Assembly: GCF_003012775.1 (NCBI RefSeq) | Contig: NZ_PXYG01000006.1 | Location: forward strand, 181,141-245,140 | Direction: 5' to 3' | DNA from: Zobellella endophytica | GTDB lineage: Bacteria > Pseudomonadota > Gammaproteobacteria > Enterobacterales > Aeromonadaceae | DNA: 64,000 bases | Shown: positions 48,031 to 57,196 of the stretch, one piece after another | Numbering within the stretch: the first letter of the stretch is position 1 | How the letters are laid out: each line of letters starts with the position of its first letter | Position numbers and translations under genes: made by a program | The notes under the pieces: model-generated | What the model was told of the DNA's origin: nothing | Databases searched by the model: none | Seen by the model: only the letters and a program-made list of their open reading frames with translations

Positions 48031-48933
48031 TCAGGGATAACGCCCGGTCAGCCGGTTTTCCACCAGCTCCGCCAGTATGGTGTTGACCAGCCGCATCGCC
48101 GCGTTGGGATTCTCGCCCCGGCGGCGGGAGGCGATCACCGGAATGGTGAGCTGCTCGTCCCCCACCGACACGAACGCCACCCCCTCCCGCGAAAGCTTGT
48201 GCACCTGCTCCGGCACCAGGGCGAAGCCCATTTCCGAGGCCACCAGCGACAGCGCCGTCTGCAGATCGTTGACCTGCTGGATCACCTGCAGTTTCAGGCC
48301 CCGGCGCTGGAACAGCCCCAGGGCCACGTCGACGAAGTTGGGGCCGGGGCCGGCGGGAAAGGCCACCATGGGCACTTCCGCCAGCTCCGCCATGGTCGGC
48401 GACCGCCCGGCCAGGGGATGGGACGCGGGCAGGGCGATAAGCAAGGGCTCGTTGAACAGCACCTCCTGCTCCACGTCCGGATCCTCGATGTGCACCCGGC
48501 CGAAACCGATATCGATCTTGCCGCTCTTGAGCGCCTCTATCTGCTCCCGGGTCTTGAGCTCGTGCAGCACTATCTCCAGGTTCTTGTTACGCCGCAGCCG
48601 CCGCACCATCAGCGGCAGCTGGCCGTAGAACACCGAGGGCACGAAGCCGATGGCGAACACCGTCTTGCGCAGCTGGGCAACCTGCCGCGTGCCCTCGATG
48701 CTGGCGTCCACCCGGTCCATGATGGTACGGGCCTGCTGCAGGAAGTACAGGCCGCCCTGGGTCAGCTCCAGCCCCCGCGCCTTGCGGATAAACAGCTTCA
48801 CCCCCAGCTCCTCCTCCAGCTGCTTGATCTGCCGGGTCAGGGGCGGCTGGGCGATAAACAGCCGTTCCGCCGCCCGGGTCAGGTTCAGCTCTTCCGCCAC
48901 CACGATGAAATAGCGCAGGTGTCTCAGCTCCAT
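48031..48933 (-). CDS. catR: LysR-family regulator CatR/BenM-type
   Basis: A 300-residue LysR activator. The HTH is at residues 1-60 (ELRHLRYFIVVAEELNLTRAAERL; PPLTRQIKQLEEELGVKLF) and a periplasmic-binding-like effector domain follows, with the CatR/BenM-like GFVPSVFYGQLPLMVRRLR and IDIGFGRVHIEDPDVEQEVL. Known relatives respond to cis,cis-muconate and benzoate. It diverges from catBCA-benABCD; no separate BenR is visible, so it may control the whole block (inference). Confidence 0.92.
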   Translation of the reverse strand: MELRHLRYFIVVAEELNLTRAAERLFIAQPPLTRQIKQLEEELGVKLFIRKARGLELTQGGLYFLQQARTIMDRVDASIEGTRQVAQLRKTVFAIGFVPSVFYGQLPLMVRRLRRNKNLEIVLHELKTREQIEALKSGKIDIGFGRVHIEDPDVEQEVLFNEPLLIALPASHPLAGRSPTMAELAEVPMVAFPAGPGPNFVDVALGLFQRRGLKLQVIQQVNDLQTALSLVASEMGFALVPEQVHKLSREGVAFVSVGDEQLTIPVIASRRRGENPNAAMRLVNTILAELVENRLTGRYP

Positions 48934-48935
48934 CC

Positions 48936-48950
48936 ATACCTCCAGGGTAT
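48936..48950. promoter_or_regulatory. LysR (CatM/BenM-type) ATAC-N7-GTAT site
   Basis: ATACCTCCAGGGTAT fits the ATAC-N7-GTAT consensus described for CatM/BenM. It lies in the catR-catB intergenic region but overlaps the catR ribosome-binding site, so it may mediate autorepression, or the match may be partly coincidental. Confidence 0.5.
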
Positions 48951-49040
48951 TGGTTGCGACTTAATCAATATTGGTGAGTATGACTCCGAAAATGTAACTT
49001 CACTGCAACAGACAGTTATCACTCGACGTTCGGAGCTTAC

Positions 49041-50159
49041 ATGTCAGCAACCATCCAGTCCATCGAAGCCATCCTGGTCGATATCCCGACCATACGCCCG
49101 CACAAGCTTTCCATGGCCACCATGGGCGTTCAGACCATGGTCATAGTGCGGATCAAGGACAGCGAGGGCCTCGAGGGTCTGGGCGAAGCCACCACCATCG
49201 GCGGCCTGGCCTACGGCCCGGAGAGCCCCGAAAGCGTCAAGCTGACCATCGACACCTACTTCAGCCCCCTGCTGCTCGGCCGGCCGGCGGATGCCATCAA
49301 TACCCTCAGGGTAGGGCTCAACCGGGCGACCCGCGGCAACAACCTGGCCAAGTCCGCCATCGAAACCGCCCTGCTCGACCTGCAGGGCAAGCGCCTGGGC
49401 CAGCCGCTGCACCAGCTGCTCGGCGGCGCCGTGCACCGGCACATCCCGGTGCTCTGGACCCTGGCCAGCGGCGACACCGCCCGGGACATCGACGAGGCCA
49501 AGAGCCTGATTGCCGCCCAGCGCCACTGCGACTTCAAGCTCAAGATCGGCTCCCGCCCGCTGATGGACGACGTGCGCCACGTGGCGGCGATCAAGGAAGC
49601 CCTGGGCGAGGGCGCCAGCGTGCGGGTCGACGTCAACCAGGCCTGGGATGAAAGTACCGCCGCCCGGGGCATGGCCGAACTGCAGGCCGCCGGCATCGAT
49701 CTGGTGGAGCAGCCCACGCCGATGAAGGATCACGACGCCCTGGTGCGGCTGTCACAGAAATTCCACCTGCCGATCCTGGCGGACGAGGCGGTGGCCGATG
49801 CCAACGACATGTTCCGCCTGGCCTCGGCCGGCTTCGCCGGCGCCGTGGCGCTCAAGATCGCCAAGGCCGGCGGCCCGCTGCGGGCGCTGGAAGTGGCGGC
49901 GGTGGCCGGCGCCGCCGGGATCGGCCTCTATGGCGGCACCCTGCTGGAAGGCTCTATCGGCACCGCCGCCTCCCTGCACGCCTGGTCCACCCTCGACACC
50001 CTGCACTGGGGCACCGAGATGTTCGGCCCGCGGCTGTTAAAGGACGACATCGTGGTGACGCCGCTGAATTTCCATCACAACGGCGTCGAACTGCCCGCCG
50101 GGCCCGGCCTGGGCCTGGCGATAGACGAAGACAAGCTGGCCCGGTACCGCCGGAAATAA
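49041..50159 (+). CDS. catB: Muconate cycloisomerase CatB
   Basis: A 372-residue enolase-superfamily enzyme that converts cis,cis-muconate to muconolactone. Catalytic KxK is in CDFKLKIGSRPL (about residues 167-169); metal ligands occur in VRVDVNQAWDE, DLVEQPTP and ILADEAVAD; the second catalytic Lys is in GAVALKIAKAGG. All are intact. It is the first gene of catBCA-benABCD and diverges from catR. Confidence 0.97.
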   Translation: MSATIQSIEAILVDIPTIRPHKLSMATMGVQTMVIVRIKDSEGLEGLGEATTIGGLAYGPESPESVKLTIDTYFSPLLLGRPADAINTLRVGLNRATRGNNLAKSAIETALLDLQGKRLGQPLHQLLGGAVHRHIPVLWTLASGDTARDIDEAKSLIAAQRHCDFKLKIGSRPLMDDVRHVAAIKEALGEGASVRVDVNQAWDESTAARGMAELQAAGIDLVEQPTPMKDHDALVRLSQKFHLPILADEAVADANDMFRLASAGFAGAVALKIAKAGGPLRALEVAAVAGAAGIGLYGGTLLEGSIGTAASLHAWSTLDTLHWGTEMFGPRLLKDDIVVTPLNFHHNGVELPAGPGLGLAIDEDKLARYRRK

Positions 50160-50196
50160 GCAGCGGCCGCGAGGCCCGCCAACAGGAGGACAAGAC

Positions 50197-50487
50197 ATGC
50201 TGTTCAAAGTCGAGATGAAGGTGAACCTGCCCCACGACATGCCGGCCGAGGTGGCCGCCGAGATCAAGGCCCGGGAGAAGGCCTACGCCCAGGAGCTGCA
50301 GCGCCAGGGCAAGTGGCGCCACCTGTGGCGGGTGGCCGGCAGCTACGCCAACGTCAGCATCTTCGACGTGGCGGACAACGCCGAACTGCAGGAGCTGGTA
50401 AGCGCCCTGCCGCTGTTTCCCTACATGGACATCAGTGTCGCGCCCCTGTGCCGGCACCCGTCCTCCATCCACCAGGATGACCGTTAA
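50197..50487 (+). CDS. catC: Muconolactone delta-isomerase CatC
   Basis: A 96-residue decameric enzyme that converts muconolactone to 3-oxoadipate enol-lactone. MLFKVEMKVNLPHDMP, REKAYAQELQRQGKWRHLWRVAGSYANVSIFD and LPLFPYMDISVAPLCRHPSS are family hallmarks. It follows catB by 37 bases with AGGAGGACAAGAC as ribosome-binding site. Confidence 0.97.
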   Translation: MLFKVEMKVNLPHDMPAEVAAEIKAREKAYAQELQRQGKWRHLWRVAGSYANVSIFDVADNAELQELVSALPLFPYMDISVAPLCRHPSSIHQDDR

Positions 50488-50537
50488 GCAAGTACTCAGT
50501 ACCCCTACGACCCGATAACAAGCAAGGAGCCAGAGCA

Positions 50538-51476
50538 ATGTCAGTCAAGACCATGCACACTCAGGAAGTCAAAGAACTGCTGGAAAAAGTGGCCGGCCTG
50601 AACCAGGCCGGCGGCAACGAGCGGGTGAAAACCATCGTCCACCGCGTGATGCACGATGTCTTCCAGCTTATCGAGGATCTGGACATCACCCCGGAAGAAT
50701 TCTGGAGCGCCGTCTACTACATCAACGAGCTGGGCAAGAACGGCGAGGCCGCCCTGCTGGCCCCGGGCCTGGGGATGGACAAGTACCTGGATATCCGCCA
50801 GGACGCCGAAGACGAGGCTGCCGGCCTGGCCGGCGGCACCCCGCGCACCATCGAAGGTCCGCTGTACGTGGCCGGCGCCCCGGTATCCGACGGCTTCGCC
50901 CGCATGGACGACGGCAGCCAGGCCGGTGAAACCATGATCCTCACCGGCCAGGTCACCAACCAGCACGGCCAGCCCCTGGCCGACGCCATCGTCGATATCT
51001 GGCACGCCGATCTCAAGGGCGCCTACTCCTACTTCGACCCGTCCCAGAGCGAATACAACCTGCGTCGCCGGATCAAGACCGACGCCGAGGGCCGCTACAG
51101 CGCCCGCAGCATCATTCCCTCCGGCTACGGCTGCCCGCCGGAAGGCGCCACCCAGGCCCTGCTCAACCAGCTCGGCCGTCACGGCAACCGCCCGGCGCAC
51201 ATCCACTATTTCGTGTCCAAACCGGGCTACAAGCACCTGACCACCCAGATCAACCTGGCCGGCGACGAATACACCTACGACGACTTTGCCTTCGCCACCC
51301 GCGAGGAGCTGGTGGTGGACGCGGTGCGCGTCGAGGACGCGACCGCCGCCGAGCAGCTCGGCCTGAATCAGCCCTTCACCCGGGTGGAGTTCAACATCCG
51401 GCTGGTGGCCACCGACCAGCCCGAGCTGCAGAGCCGCCACGAGCGCAAGCGCGCCCTGGAAGGCGAAACCGCTTAA
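50538..51476 (+). CDS. catA: Catechol 1,2-dioxygenase CatA
   Basis: A 312-residue non-heme iron(III) intradiol dioxygenase that cleaves catechol to cis,cis-muconate. The N-terminal helical dimerisation region is at 1-100. The catalytic domain includes EGPLYVAGAP (first Tyr ligand region), ADLKGAYSYFDPSQ, RPAHIHYFVSKPGY (His ligands) and the following LTTQINLAGDEY. Length is typical. It lies between catC and a GC-rich hairpin before benA. Confidence 0.96.
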   Translation: MSVKTMHTQEVKELLEKVAGLNQAGGNERVKTIVHRVMHDVFQLIEDLDITPEEFWSAVYYINELGKNGEAALLAPGLGMDKYLDIRQDAEDEAAGLAGGTPRTIEGPLYVAGAPVSDGFARMDDGSQAGETMILTGQVTNQHGQPLADAIVDIWHADLKGAYSYFDPSQSEYNLRRRIKTDAEGRYSARSIIPSGYGCPPEGATQALLNQLGRHGNRPAHIHYFVSKPGYKHLTTQINLAGDEYTYDDFAFATREELVVDAVRVEDATAAEQLGLNQPFTRVEFNIRLVATDQPELQSRHERKRALEGETA

Positions 51477-51508
51477 CACCGCCCCGGACAACAGGCTGTT
51501 TATCAGCC

Positions 51509-51535
51509 GTCCGGCCCGCACTCAGCGGGCCGGAC
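51509..51535. other. Strong hairpin between catA and benA
   Basis: GTCCGGCCCGC and GCGGGCCGGAC form a perfect 11-bp stem with an ACTCA loop. It lacks a T run, so it is more likely a partial terminator, an RNA-processing barrier or an mRNA stabiliser dividing the cat and ben parts of one operon. Confidence 0.6.
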
Positions 51536-51590
51536 CGGGGACACTCGCGCCCGGAAACGGCCAGCCCAACATCGCATGGAGTGACGACAG

Positions 51591-52967
51591 ATGACTCGCC
51601 AACTCGACAAACTCGAAAACAAGATCCGCGGCGCGGTGGAAGCCGACGCCCAGAGCGGCCACTACCGCTGCGACCGCAGCATCTTCACCGACCAGGAGCT
51701 GTTCGACCTGGAGATGAAACACATCTTCGAAGGCAACTGGGTCTACCTGGCCCACGAAAGCCAGGTGGAAAACCCCGGTGACTACTTCACCACCACCGTC
51801 GGCCGCCAGCCGGTGATGATCACCCGCACCAAGGACGGCGAGCTGCAGGCGCTGCTCAACACCTGCTCGCACCGGGGAGCCACCCTGTGCCGCAAGAAGC
51901 GCGGCAACAAGGCCTCCTTTACCTGCCCCTTCCACGGCTGGACCTTCAAGAACGACGGCCAGTTGCTGAAGGCCCGGGACCAGAAGAAGGGCGGCTATCC
52001 GGACAGCTTCAGCACCGACGGCTCCCACGACCTGAAGCGGCTGCCGAAGTTCGAATCCTACCGCGGTTTCCTGTTCGGCAGCCTCAACGCCGACGTGCAG
52101 CCCTTGCGGGAATACCTGGGCGAAACCACCAAGATCATCGACAACATCGTCGATCAGGCGGAAGACGGCCTGGAAGTGCTGCGCGGCAGCTCCACCTACA
52201 CCTATGAAGGCAACTGGAAGCTGACCGCCGAAAACGGCGCCGACGGCTACCACGTGGGCACGGTGCACTGGAACTACCTGTCCACCATGAGCCAGCGCAA
52301 CTACGAGAAGGGCGGCACCGAGGCGGTGGACGCCAAGAGCTGGTCCAGCGAGGGCGGCTTCTACTCCTTCGACAACGGCCACATGATGCTGTGGACCCGG
52401 CTCACCAACCCCCAAGTGCGGCCGGTGTTCAACCACCTGCAGCGGCTGGAGGAAAAACTGGGCGCGGCCCGGGCCGACGCCATCGTCAACACCACCAAGA
52501 ACCTGTGCCTGTACCCCAACGTCTACCTGATGGACCAGTTCTCCACCCAGATCCGGGTGCTGCGCCCCATCTCCGTCAACAAGACCGAGATCACCATCTA
52601 CTGCTGGGCGCCGAAGAACGAGCCGGCGGCCGACCGCGCCAGGCGCATCCGCCAGTATGAAGACTTCTTCAACGTCAGCGGCATGGGTACGCCGGACGAC
52701 CTGGAAGAATTCCGCGCCTGCCAGAACGGCTACCAGGCCAGCGGCCTGAAGTGGAACGACATGAGCCGGGGCGCCGCCCACTGGGTTGAAGGCCCGGACG
52801 CCGGCGCCGACGCCATCGGCCTCAAGCCCATACTGAGCGGTGCCAAGCCGGAAGACGAAGGGCTTTATGTCACCCACCACCAGCACTGGGTAAAAGAGAT
52901 GCTGCAGGCGGTCAAAACCGAGCGCGCCCGCCTGATCTCCATCACCGAACAGGAGGCATCCGCATGA
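51591..52967 (+). CDS. benA: Benzoate 1,2-dioxygenase large subunit BenA
   Basis: A 458-residue Rieske oxygenase alpha subunit. The 2Fe-2S motif is CSHRGATLC ... CPFHGW (CxH then CxxH, about residues 95-118). The mononuclear iron region is [16 protein letters not shown]. With BenB and BenC it dihydroxylates benzoate to the cis-diol acid. ATG 51591 follows GGAGTGACGACAG. The stop overlaps benB (ATGA). Confidence 0.97.
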   Translation: MTRQLDKLENKIRGAVEADAQSGHYRCDRSIFTDQELFDLEMKHIFEGNWVYLAHESQVENPGDYFTTTVGRQPVMITRTKDGELQALLNTCSHRGATLCRKKRGNKASFTCPFHGWTFKNDGQLLKARDQKKGGYPDSFSTDGSHDLKRLPKFESYRGFLFGSLNADVQPLREYLGETTKIIDNIVDQAEDGLEVLRGSSTYTYEGNWKLTAENGADGYHVGTVHWNYLSTMSQRNYEKGGTEAVDAKSWSSEGGFYSFDNGHMMLWTRLTNPQVRPVFNHLQRLEEKLGAARADAIVNTTKNLCLYPNVYLMDQFSTQIRVLRPISVNKTEITIYCWAPKNEPAADRARRIRQYEDFFNVSGMGTPDDLEEFRACQNGYQASGLKWNDMSRGAAHWVEGPDAGADAIGLKPILSGAKPEDEGLYVTHHQHWVKEMLQAVKTERARLISITEQEASA

Positions 52968-53455
52968 GCATGAGCTTCGAACAAATCCAGGCTTTCATTC
53001 ACCGGGAGGCCCGTTTGCTGGACGATCGCCAGTGGGATCAGTGGCTGCAGTGCTACCACGAAGACGTGGTGTACTGGATGCCCGCCTGGGACGACGAGGA
53101 TCAACTGACCGAGGATCCGCAGCGTGAGATCTCGCTGATCTATTACCCGAACCGTAAGGGCCTGGAAGATCGCGTCTACCGCATCAAGACCGAGCGCTCC
53201 GGCGCAAGCTCCTTGCCGGAGCCGCGCACCACCCACCTGACCAGCAACCTGGAGATCCTGGAGCAGGCGGGCGACAGGGTGACGCTGCGCTTCAACTGGC
53301 AGACCAACAGCCACCGCTACAACCAGACCCAGTTCTTCTTCGGCACCTCCTTCTACACCCTGGACACCAGCGGTGAGCGGCCGGTGATCACCGAGAAGAA
53401 GATCATCCTGAACAACGACTACATCAATCAGGTGATTGATATCTATCACCTGTAA
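52964..53455 (+). CDS. benB: Benzoate 1,2-dioxygenase small subunit BenB
   Basis: A 163-residue structural beta subunit of the SnoaL-like fold. [34 protein letters not shown] and [19 protein letters not shown] are diagnostic of BenB/XylY. It assembles with BenA as an alpha3beta3 oxygenase. Its start overlaps the benA stop, preceded by GGAGG. Confidence 0.97.
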   Translation: MSMSFEQIQAFIHREARLLDDRQWDQWLQCYHEDVVYWMPAWDDEDQLTEDPQREISLIYYPNRKGLEDRVYRIKTERSGASSLPEPRTTHLTSNLEILEQAGDRVTLRFNWQTNSHRYNQTQFFFGTSFYTLDTSGERPVITEKKIILNNDYINQVIDIYHL

Positions 53456-53472
53456 CCGGTGGGGAGAGCATC

Positions 53473-54501
53473 ATGAGTTACAACATAGCCCTCAACTTCG
53501 AAGACGGCGTGACCCGCTTCATCAGCTGCAACGAAGGGGAAACCGTGCTGGACGCGGCCTACCGCAACCAGATCAAGTTGCCCATGGACTGCTCCGACGG
53601 CGTCTGCGGCACCTGCAAGGGCAGCTGCCGCCAGGGCAGTTTCGACCTGGGCGACGACTACATCGACGAGGCCCTCACCGAGGAGGAAGTGGCCGAGGGC
53701 AAGGTGCTCACCTGCCAGATGGTGCCCTCCGGCGACTGCGTGGTGGAGATCCCCGCCCCCTCCACCCTGTGTAAGACCGGCCAGGTGGAGTTCGGCGGCA
53801 CCCTGGCCGAGGTCAACCTGATCTCCCCCACCGCCATCGAACTCAAGGTAAGCGCGGACCAGGACATCCCCTTCCTGCCGGGCCAGTACGTCAACATCAG
53901 GGTGCCGGGCAGCGAGGAAAGCCGCGCCTACTCCTTCAGCTCGCGCCCGGGCAGCCGGGAGCTGAGCTTCCTGATCCGCAACGTGCCGGGCGGCCTGATG
54001 AGCTCCTGGCTGGTGGGCCAGGCCCGGGCCGGCGACCGGCTGAGCCTGACCGGCCCCATGGGCGTGTTCTACCTGCGCCCGGTGGCGCGCCCGGTGCTGA
54101 TGCTGGCCGGCGGCACCGGCCTGGCGCCCTTCCTGGCAATGCTGGAAGAACTCAAGGTGAAGGGCTGCGACCAGCCGGTGCACCTGATCTACGGCGTGAC
54201 CAACGACGACGACCTGGTGTGCGTACCGGCGCTGGAGCGGTTCGCCGCCGATATCGGGAATTTCAGCTTCAAGACGGTGGTGGCCGGCGCCGACAGCGCC
54301 CACCCGCGCAAGGGCTATGTCACCAACCATATGGAAGACGCTCCCCTCCAGCACGGCGAGGTGGACGTCTACCTGTGCGGTCCGCCGCCCATGGTGGACG
54401 CGGTGCTGGGCTACTTCCGCGGCCAGGGCATCCAGCCCGCCTCCTTCCACTACGAGAAGTTCAGCCCCAGCGTCACCACCCTCGCGGAGCAGGTGGCATG
54501 A
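53473..54501 (+). CDS. benC: Benzoate 1,2-dioxygenase reductase BenC
   Basis: A 342-residue electron-transfer protein. Residues 1-100 are a plant-type ferredoxin domain with DCSDGVCGTCKGSC; residues 105-205 bind FAD (RAYSFSSRPGS); residues 210-340 bind NADH (LAGGTGLAPFLAML, VYLCGPPPMVDAV). It passes electrons from NADH to the BenAB Rieske centre. Its end overlaps the benD start. Confidence 0.97.
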   Translation: MSYNIALNFEDGVTRFISCNEGETVLDAAYRNQIKLPMDCSDGVCGTCKGSCRQGSFDLGDDYIDEALTEEEVAEGKVLTCQMVPSGDCVVEIPAPSTLCKTGQVEFGGTLAEVNLISPTAIELKVSADQDIPFLPGQYVNIRVPGSEESRAYSFSSRPGSRELSFLIRNVPGGLMSSWLVGQARAGDRLSLTGPMGVFYLRPVARPVLMLAGGTGLAPFLAMLEELKVKGCDQPVHLIYGVTNDDDLVCVPALERFAADIGNFSFKTVVAGADSAHPRKGYVTNHMEDAPLQHGEVDVYLCGPPPMVDAVLGYFRGQGIQPASFHYEKFSPSVTTLAEQVA

Positions 54502-55277
54502 GCGCCCGCTTCCAGGACAAGGTGATGGTGATCACCGGCGCCGCCCAGGGCATAGGCCGGCGGGTGGCCGAGCGGGCGGCGGCGGAAGGCGCCCGCCTGG
54601 TGCTGGCGGATCTGGCGGATTACGTGCACGAACTGGCGGCCGAACTCGAACAACAAGGCGCCGAGGCCCTGGCGGTGCAGGCCGACCTGGAAAGCTGGGA
54701 CGGGGCAGAAACCCTGATGACCCGGGCGGGCGAGCGGTTCGGCCGCATCGACGTGCTGGTCAACAACGTGGGCGGCACCATCTGGGCCCAGCCTTACGAG
54801 CACTACAGTCCGGAGCAGATCCAGAAGGAAATCCAGCGTTCCCTGTTCCCCACCCTGTGGTGCTGCCGGGCGGTGCTGCCCTACATGGTGGCGCAGCGTA
54901 GTGGCGCCATCGTCAACGTGTCGTCGGTGGCCACCCGCGGCCTGATGCGGGTGCCCTACGGCGCCGCCAAGGGCGGGGTCAACGCCATGACCGTCAACCT
55001 GGCGTTCGAATACGCCGAGCACGGCATCCGGGTCAACGCCACCGCCCCCGGCGGCACCGAGGCGCCGCCCCGGCTGACCCCGCGCAACAGCGAGGCCCAG
55101 GGCGAACGGGAGCGGCAGTGGTACCAGACCCTGGTCGAGCAGACCAAGGCGACCAGCCTGATGCACCGCTACGGCACCCTGGACGAACAGGCGGCGGCCA
55201 TCCTGTTCCTCGCCTCCGACGACGCCAGCTATATCACCGGCACCATTCTCCCCGTGGCGGGCGGAGATCCGGGCTGA
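54498..55277 (+). CDS. benD: 1,6-dihydroxycyclohexa-2,4-diene-1-carboxylate dehydrogenase BenD
   Basis: A 259-residue short-chain dehydrogenase that oxidises and decarboxylates the benzoate cis-diol to catechol. The nucleotide-binding loop is VITGAAQGIGRRVAE; VLVNNVGGTIWAQP and the catalytic VPYGAAKGGV (YxxxK) are present. The longer open frame starting in benC is in another frame of that gene and is rejected. It is the last gene of the ben core. Confidence 0.96.
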   Translation: MSARFQDKVMVITGAAQGIGRRVAERAAAEGARLVLADLADYVHELAAELEQQGAEALAVQADLESWDGAETLMTRAGERFGRIDVLVNNVGGTIWAQPYEHYSPEQIQKEIQRSLFPTLWCCRAVLPYMVAQRSGAIVNVSSVATRGLMRVPYGAAKGGVNAMTVNLAFEYAEHGIRVNATAPGGTEAPPRLTPRNSEAQGERERQWYQTLVEQTKATSLMHRYGTLDEQAAAILFLASDDASYITGTILPVAGGDPG

Positions 55278-55325
55278 TACACGAAAAGGCGGCCGGAGGG
55301 ATCGACCTGATGCGTTAAGTCAAGA

Positions 55326-55426
55326 GGGACAGGGGACGGCCAGAGCCAACCGTCGATGGCAGGGATGCCATCGTCGAGCATACAGGGAAGTACTTGCTGC
55401 GTGTTGGCGTGGCAGTTCCCTGTCCC
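55326..55426. repeat. Dispersed palindromic repeat, copy C
   Basis: A 101-bp element between benD and benK. Ends GGGACAGGGGACGGCC and GGCAGTTCCCTGTCCC are inverted; the inner dyad reads CGATGGCAGGGATGCCATCG. Confidence 0.85.
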
Positions 55427-55545
55427 GATAACACCTTGACTGACAGCCTCGGAAGGAATCGACCGCCTTTACATCGGAACTGCGGGGGCCCAGGCCCCCG
55501 GACTCCAGACTCCAGACTTAAGGACAACACGCGGAGTAACACCTG

Positions 55546-56886
55546 ATGAAACATATCGATGTCAACGAGACTATAGACAACGCCAGCTTTACCCCCTTCC
55601 ACTGGAAGGTGCTGTTCTGGTGCACCCTGATCATCATTTTCGACGGCTACGACCTGGTCATTTACGGGGTGGTGCTGCCGATACTGATGGATCAGTGGGC
55701 GCTCAACCCCTACGTGGCCGGCCTGTTGGGCAGCAGCGCCCTGTTCGGCATGATGTTCGGCGCCATGGGCTTCGGCATGCTGTCGGACCGGCTCGGCCGC
55801 AAAAAAACCATACTGATGTGCGTGGTACTATTCAGCCTCACCACAGTGCTCAATGGCCTGGCCAGCAACCCCTGGCAGTTTGGCCTGCTGCGCTTTATCG
55901 CCGGCCTCGGCATCGGCGGCGTCATGCCCAACGTGGTGTCGCTGATGAGCGAATACTCGCCGAAGAGAAGCCGCAGCACCCTGGTGGCGCTGATGTTCAG
56001 CGGCTATGCGGTGGGCGGCATGATGTCCGCCGGCCTGGGGATCTGGATAGTGCCCAACTACGGCTGGGAGATCATGTTCTACCTGGCCGCCGTGCCCATG
56101 CTGCTGCTGCCGCTGATGATGAAGTTCCTGCCCGAGTCGGTGGCCTTCCTGATGGCGCAGAACCGCCATGAAGAGGCCCGGGTACTGCTGCAGAAGGTGG
56201 CACCGGAACGGCAGATTCGCGGTGAGGACGAGTTGGTGGTGCCGCCGGTCAAGGAGCAGAAGGCGCCGGTGCTGGAGCTGCTGCGCGGCGGCCGCACCCT
56301 CAGCACCCTGATGTTCTGGACCGCCTTCTTCTGCTGCCTGCTGATGGTCTACGCCCTCGGCTCCTGGCTGCCCAAGCTGATGTCCATGGCCGGCTACGCC
56401 CTGGGCTCCAGCCTGATGTCGCTGATGGTGCTGAACATCGGCGCCATCGTCGGCGCCGTGGGCGGCGGCTGGCTGGCCGACCGCTTCTCGCTGCGCTCGG
56501 TGCTGGTGACCTTCTTTATGCTGGCCTCCGTATCCCTGGTGCTGCTCGGCTATCCCCACCCCATGTGGCTGCTGTACAGCCTGATGGCCGTGGCCGGCGC
56601 CACCACCATCGGCTCGCAGATCCTGCTGTACGCCTATGTGGCCCAGTTCTATCCGGCCAGCATCCGCTCCACCGCCCTCGGCTGGGCCTCGGGCGTGGGC
56701 CGCAACGGCGCCATCGTCGGCCCCATGCTGGGCGGCACCCTGCTGGCCCTGGCGCTGCCGCACCAGATGAACTTCCTGGCCCTGGCGGTACCGGGCGCCA
56801 TCGCCACCCTGGCCATCGCCCTGGTGGGCCGGCGCCTCGGCGCCAGCCAGCCCGCCGCCGAAGCCGGCGCGGCCAGCAACGGCTGA
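55546..56886 (+). CDS. benK: Benzoate MFS transporter BenK (AAHS family)
   Basis: A 446-residue, 12-helix major facilitator of the aromatic acid:H+ symporter family. FDGYDLVIYGVVLPILM in helix 1 carries the Asp motif required in this family; GFGMLSDRLGRKKTI is the loop 2-3 signature and GWLADRFSLR its C-half counterpart. It should import benzoate with protons. It lies downstream of benD beyond repeat copy C and is followed by a hairpin terminator. Confidence 0.93.
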   Translation: MKHIDVNETIDNASFTPFHWKVLFWCTLIIIFDGYDLVIYGVVLPILMDQWALNPYVAGLLGSSALFGMMFGAMGFGMLSDRLGRKKTILMCVVLFSLTTVLNGLASNPWQFGLLRFIAGLGIGGVMPNVVSLMSEYSPKRSRSTLVALMFSGYAVGGMMSAGLGIWIVPNYGWEIMFYLAAVPMLLLPLMMKFLPESVAFLMAQNRHEEARVLLQKVAPERQIRGEDELVVPPVKEQKAPVLELLRGGRTLSTLMFWTAFFCCLLMVYALGSWLPKLMSMAGYALGSSLMSLMVLNIGAIVGAVGGGWLADRFSLRSVLVTFFMLASVSLVLLGYPHPMWLLYSLMAVAGATTIGSQILLYAYVAQFYPASIRSTALGWASGVGRNGAIVGPMLGGTLLALALPHQMNFLALAVPGAIATLAIALVGRRLGASQPAAEAGAASNG

Positions 56887-56906
56887 TCCCTCGCGGCGAT
56901 AACCAT

Positions 56907-56929
56907 GGCCCCGGCCTTGTGCCGGGGCT
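56907..56929 (+). terminator. Hairpin terminator after benK
   Basis: GCCCCGG and CCGGGGC form a 7-bp stem with a CCTTGTG-type loop, about 20 bases past the benK stop; no strong T run follows. Confidence 0.55.
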
Positions 56930-56973
56930 ATCAGTTTGTCGACAAAGCCGTCATCATGGCCCGAAGAAGTCGG

Positions 56974-57072
56974 CCAAAGGGCCAACTCCGCCGACACGCT
57001 TCGAGCACATCCCTGTGTCGCTCGTCACATGCCATCCCTGGCATGTGACGGTCGGCGGAGCCGTTCCCTTTG
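56974..57072. repeat. Dispersed palindromic repeat, copy D (inverted relative to A-C)
   Basis: A 99-bp element between benK and benE. Ends CCAAAGGGCCAACTCCGC and GCGGAGCCGTTCCCTTTG are inverted; the inner dyad reads CATGCCATCCCTGGCATG. The internal order shows it lies in the opposite orientation to the other copies. Confidence 0.85.
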
Positions 57073-57196
57073 TCCGCCTATTTGAGCATGGGTGCTACTG
57101 GATTGAGTGGCTCCGAAAGTTTGTCGCGGCCTGATAGATCCTGGTAGAACCTGCTATTTATCCCTCATATTGCTTTATTTTCAGAAGGAGCCGGAT

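Noticed and set aside
43765..57072. CRISPR array suggested by recurring palindromic repeats
   Set aside because: The four copies are kilobases apart, lie in different intergenic regions and lack regular spacers or cas genes.
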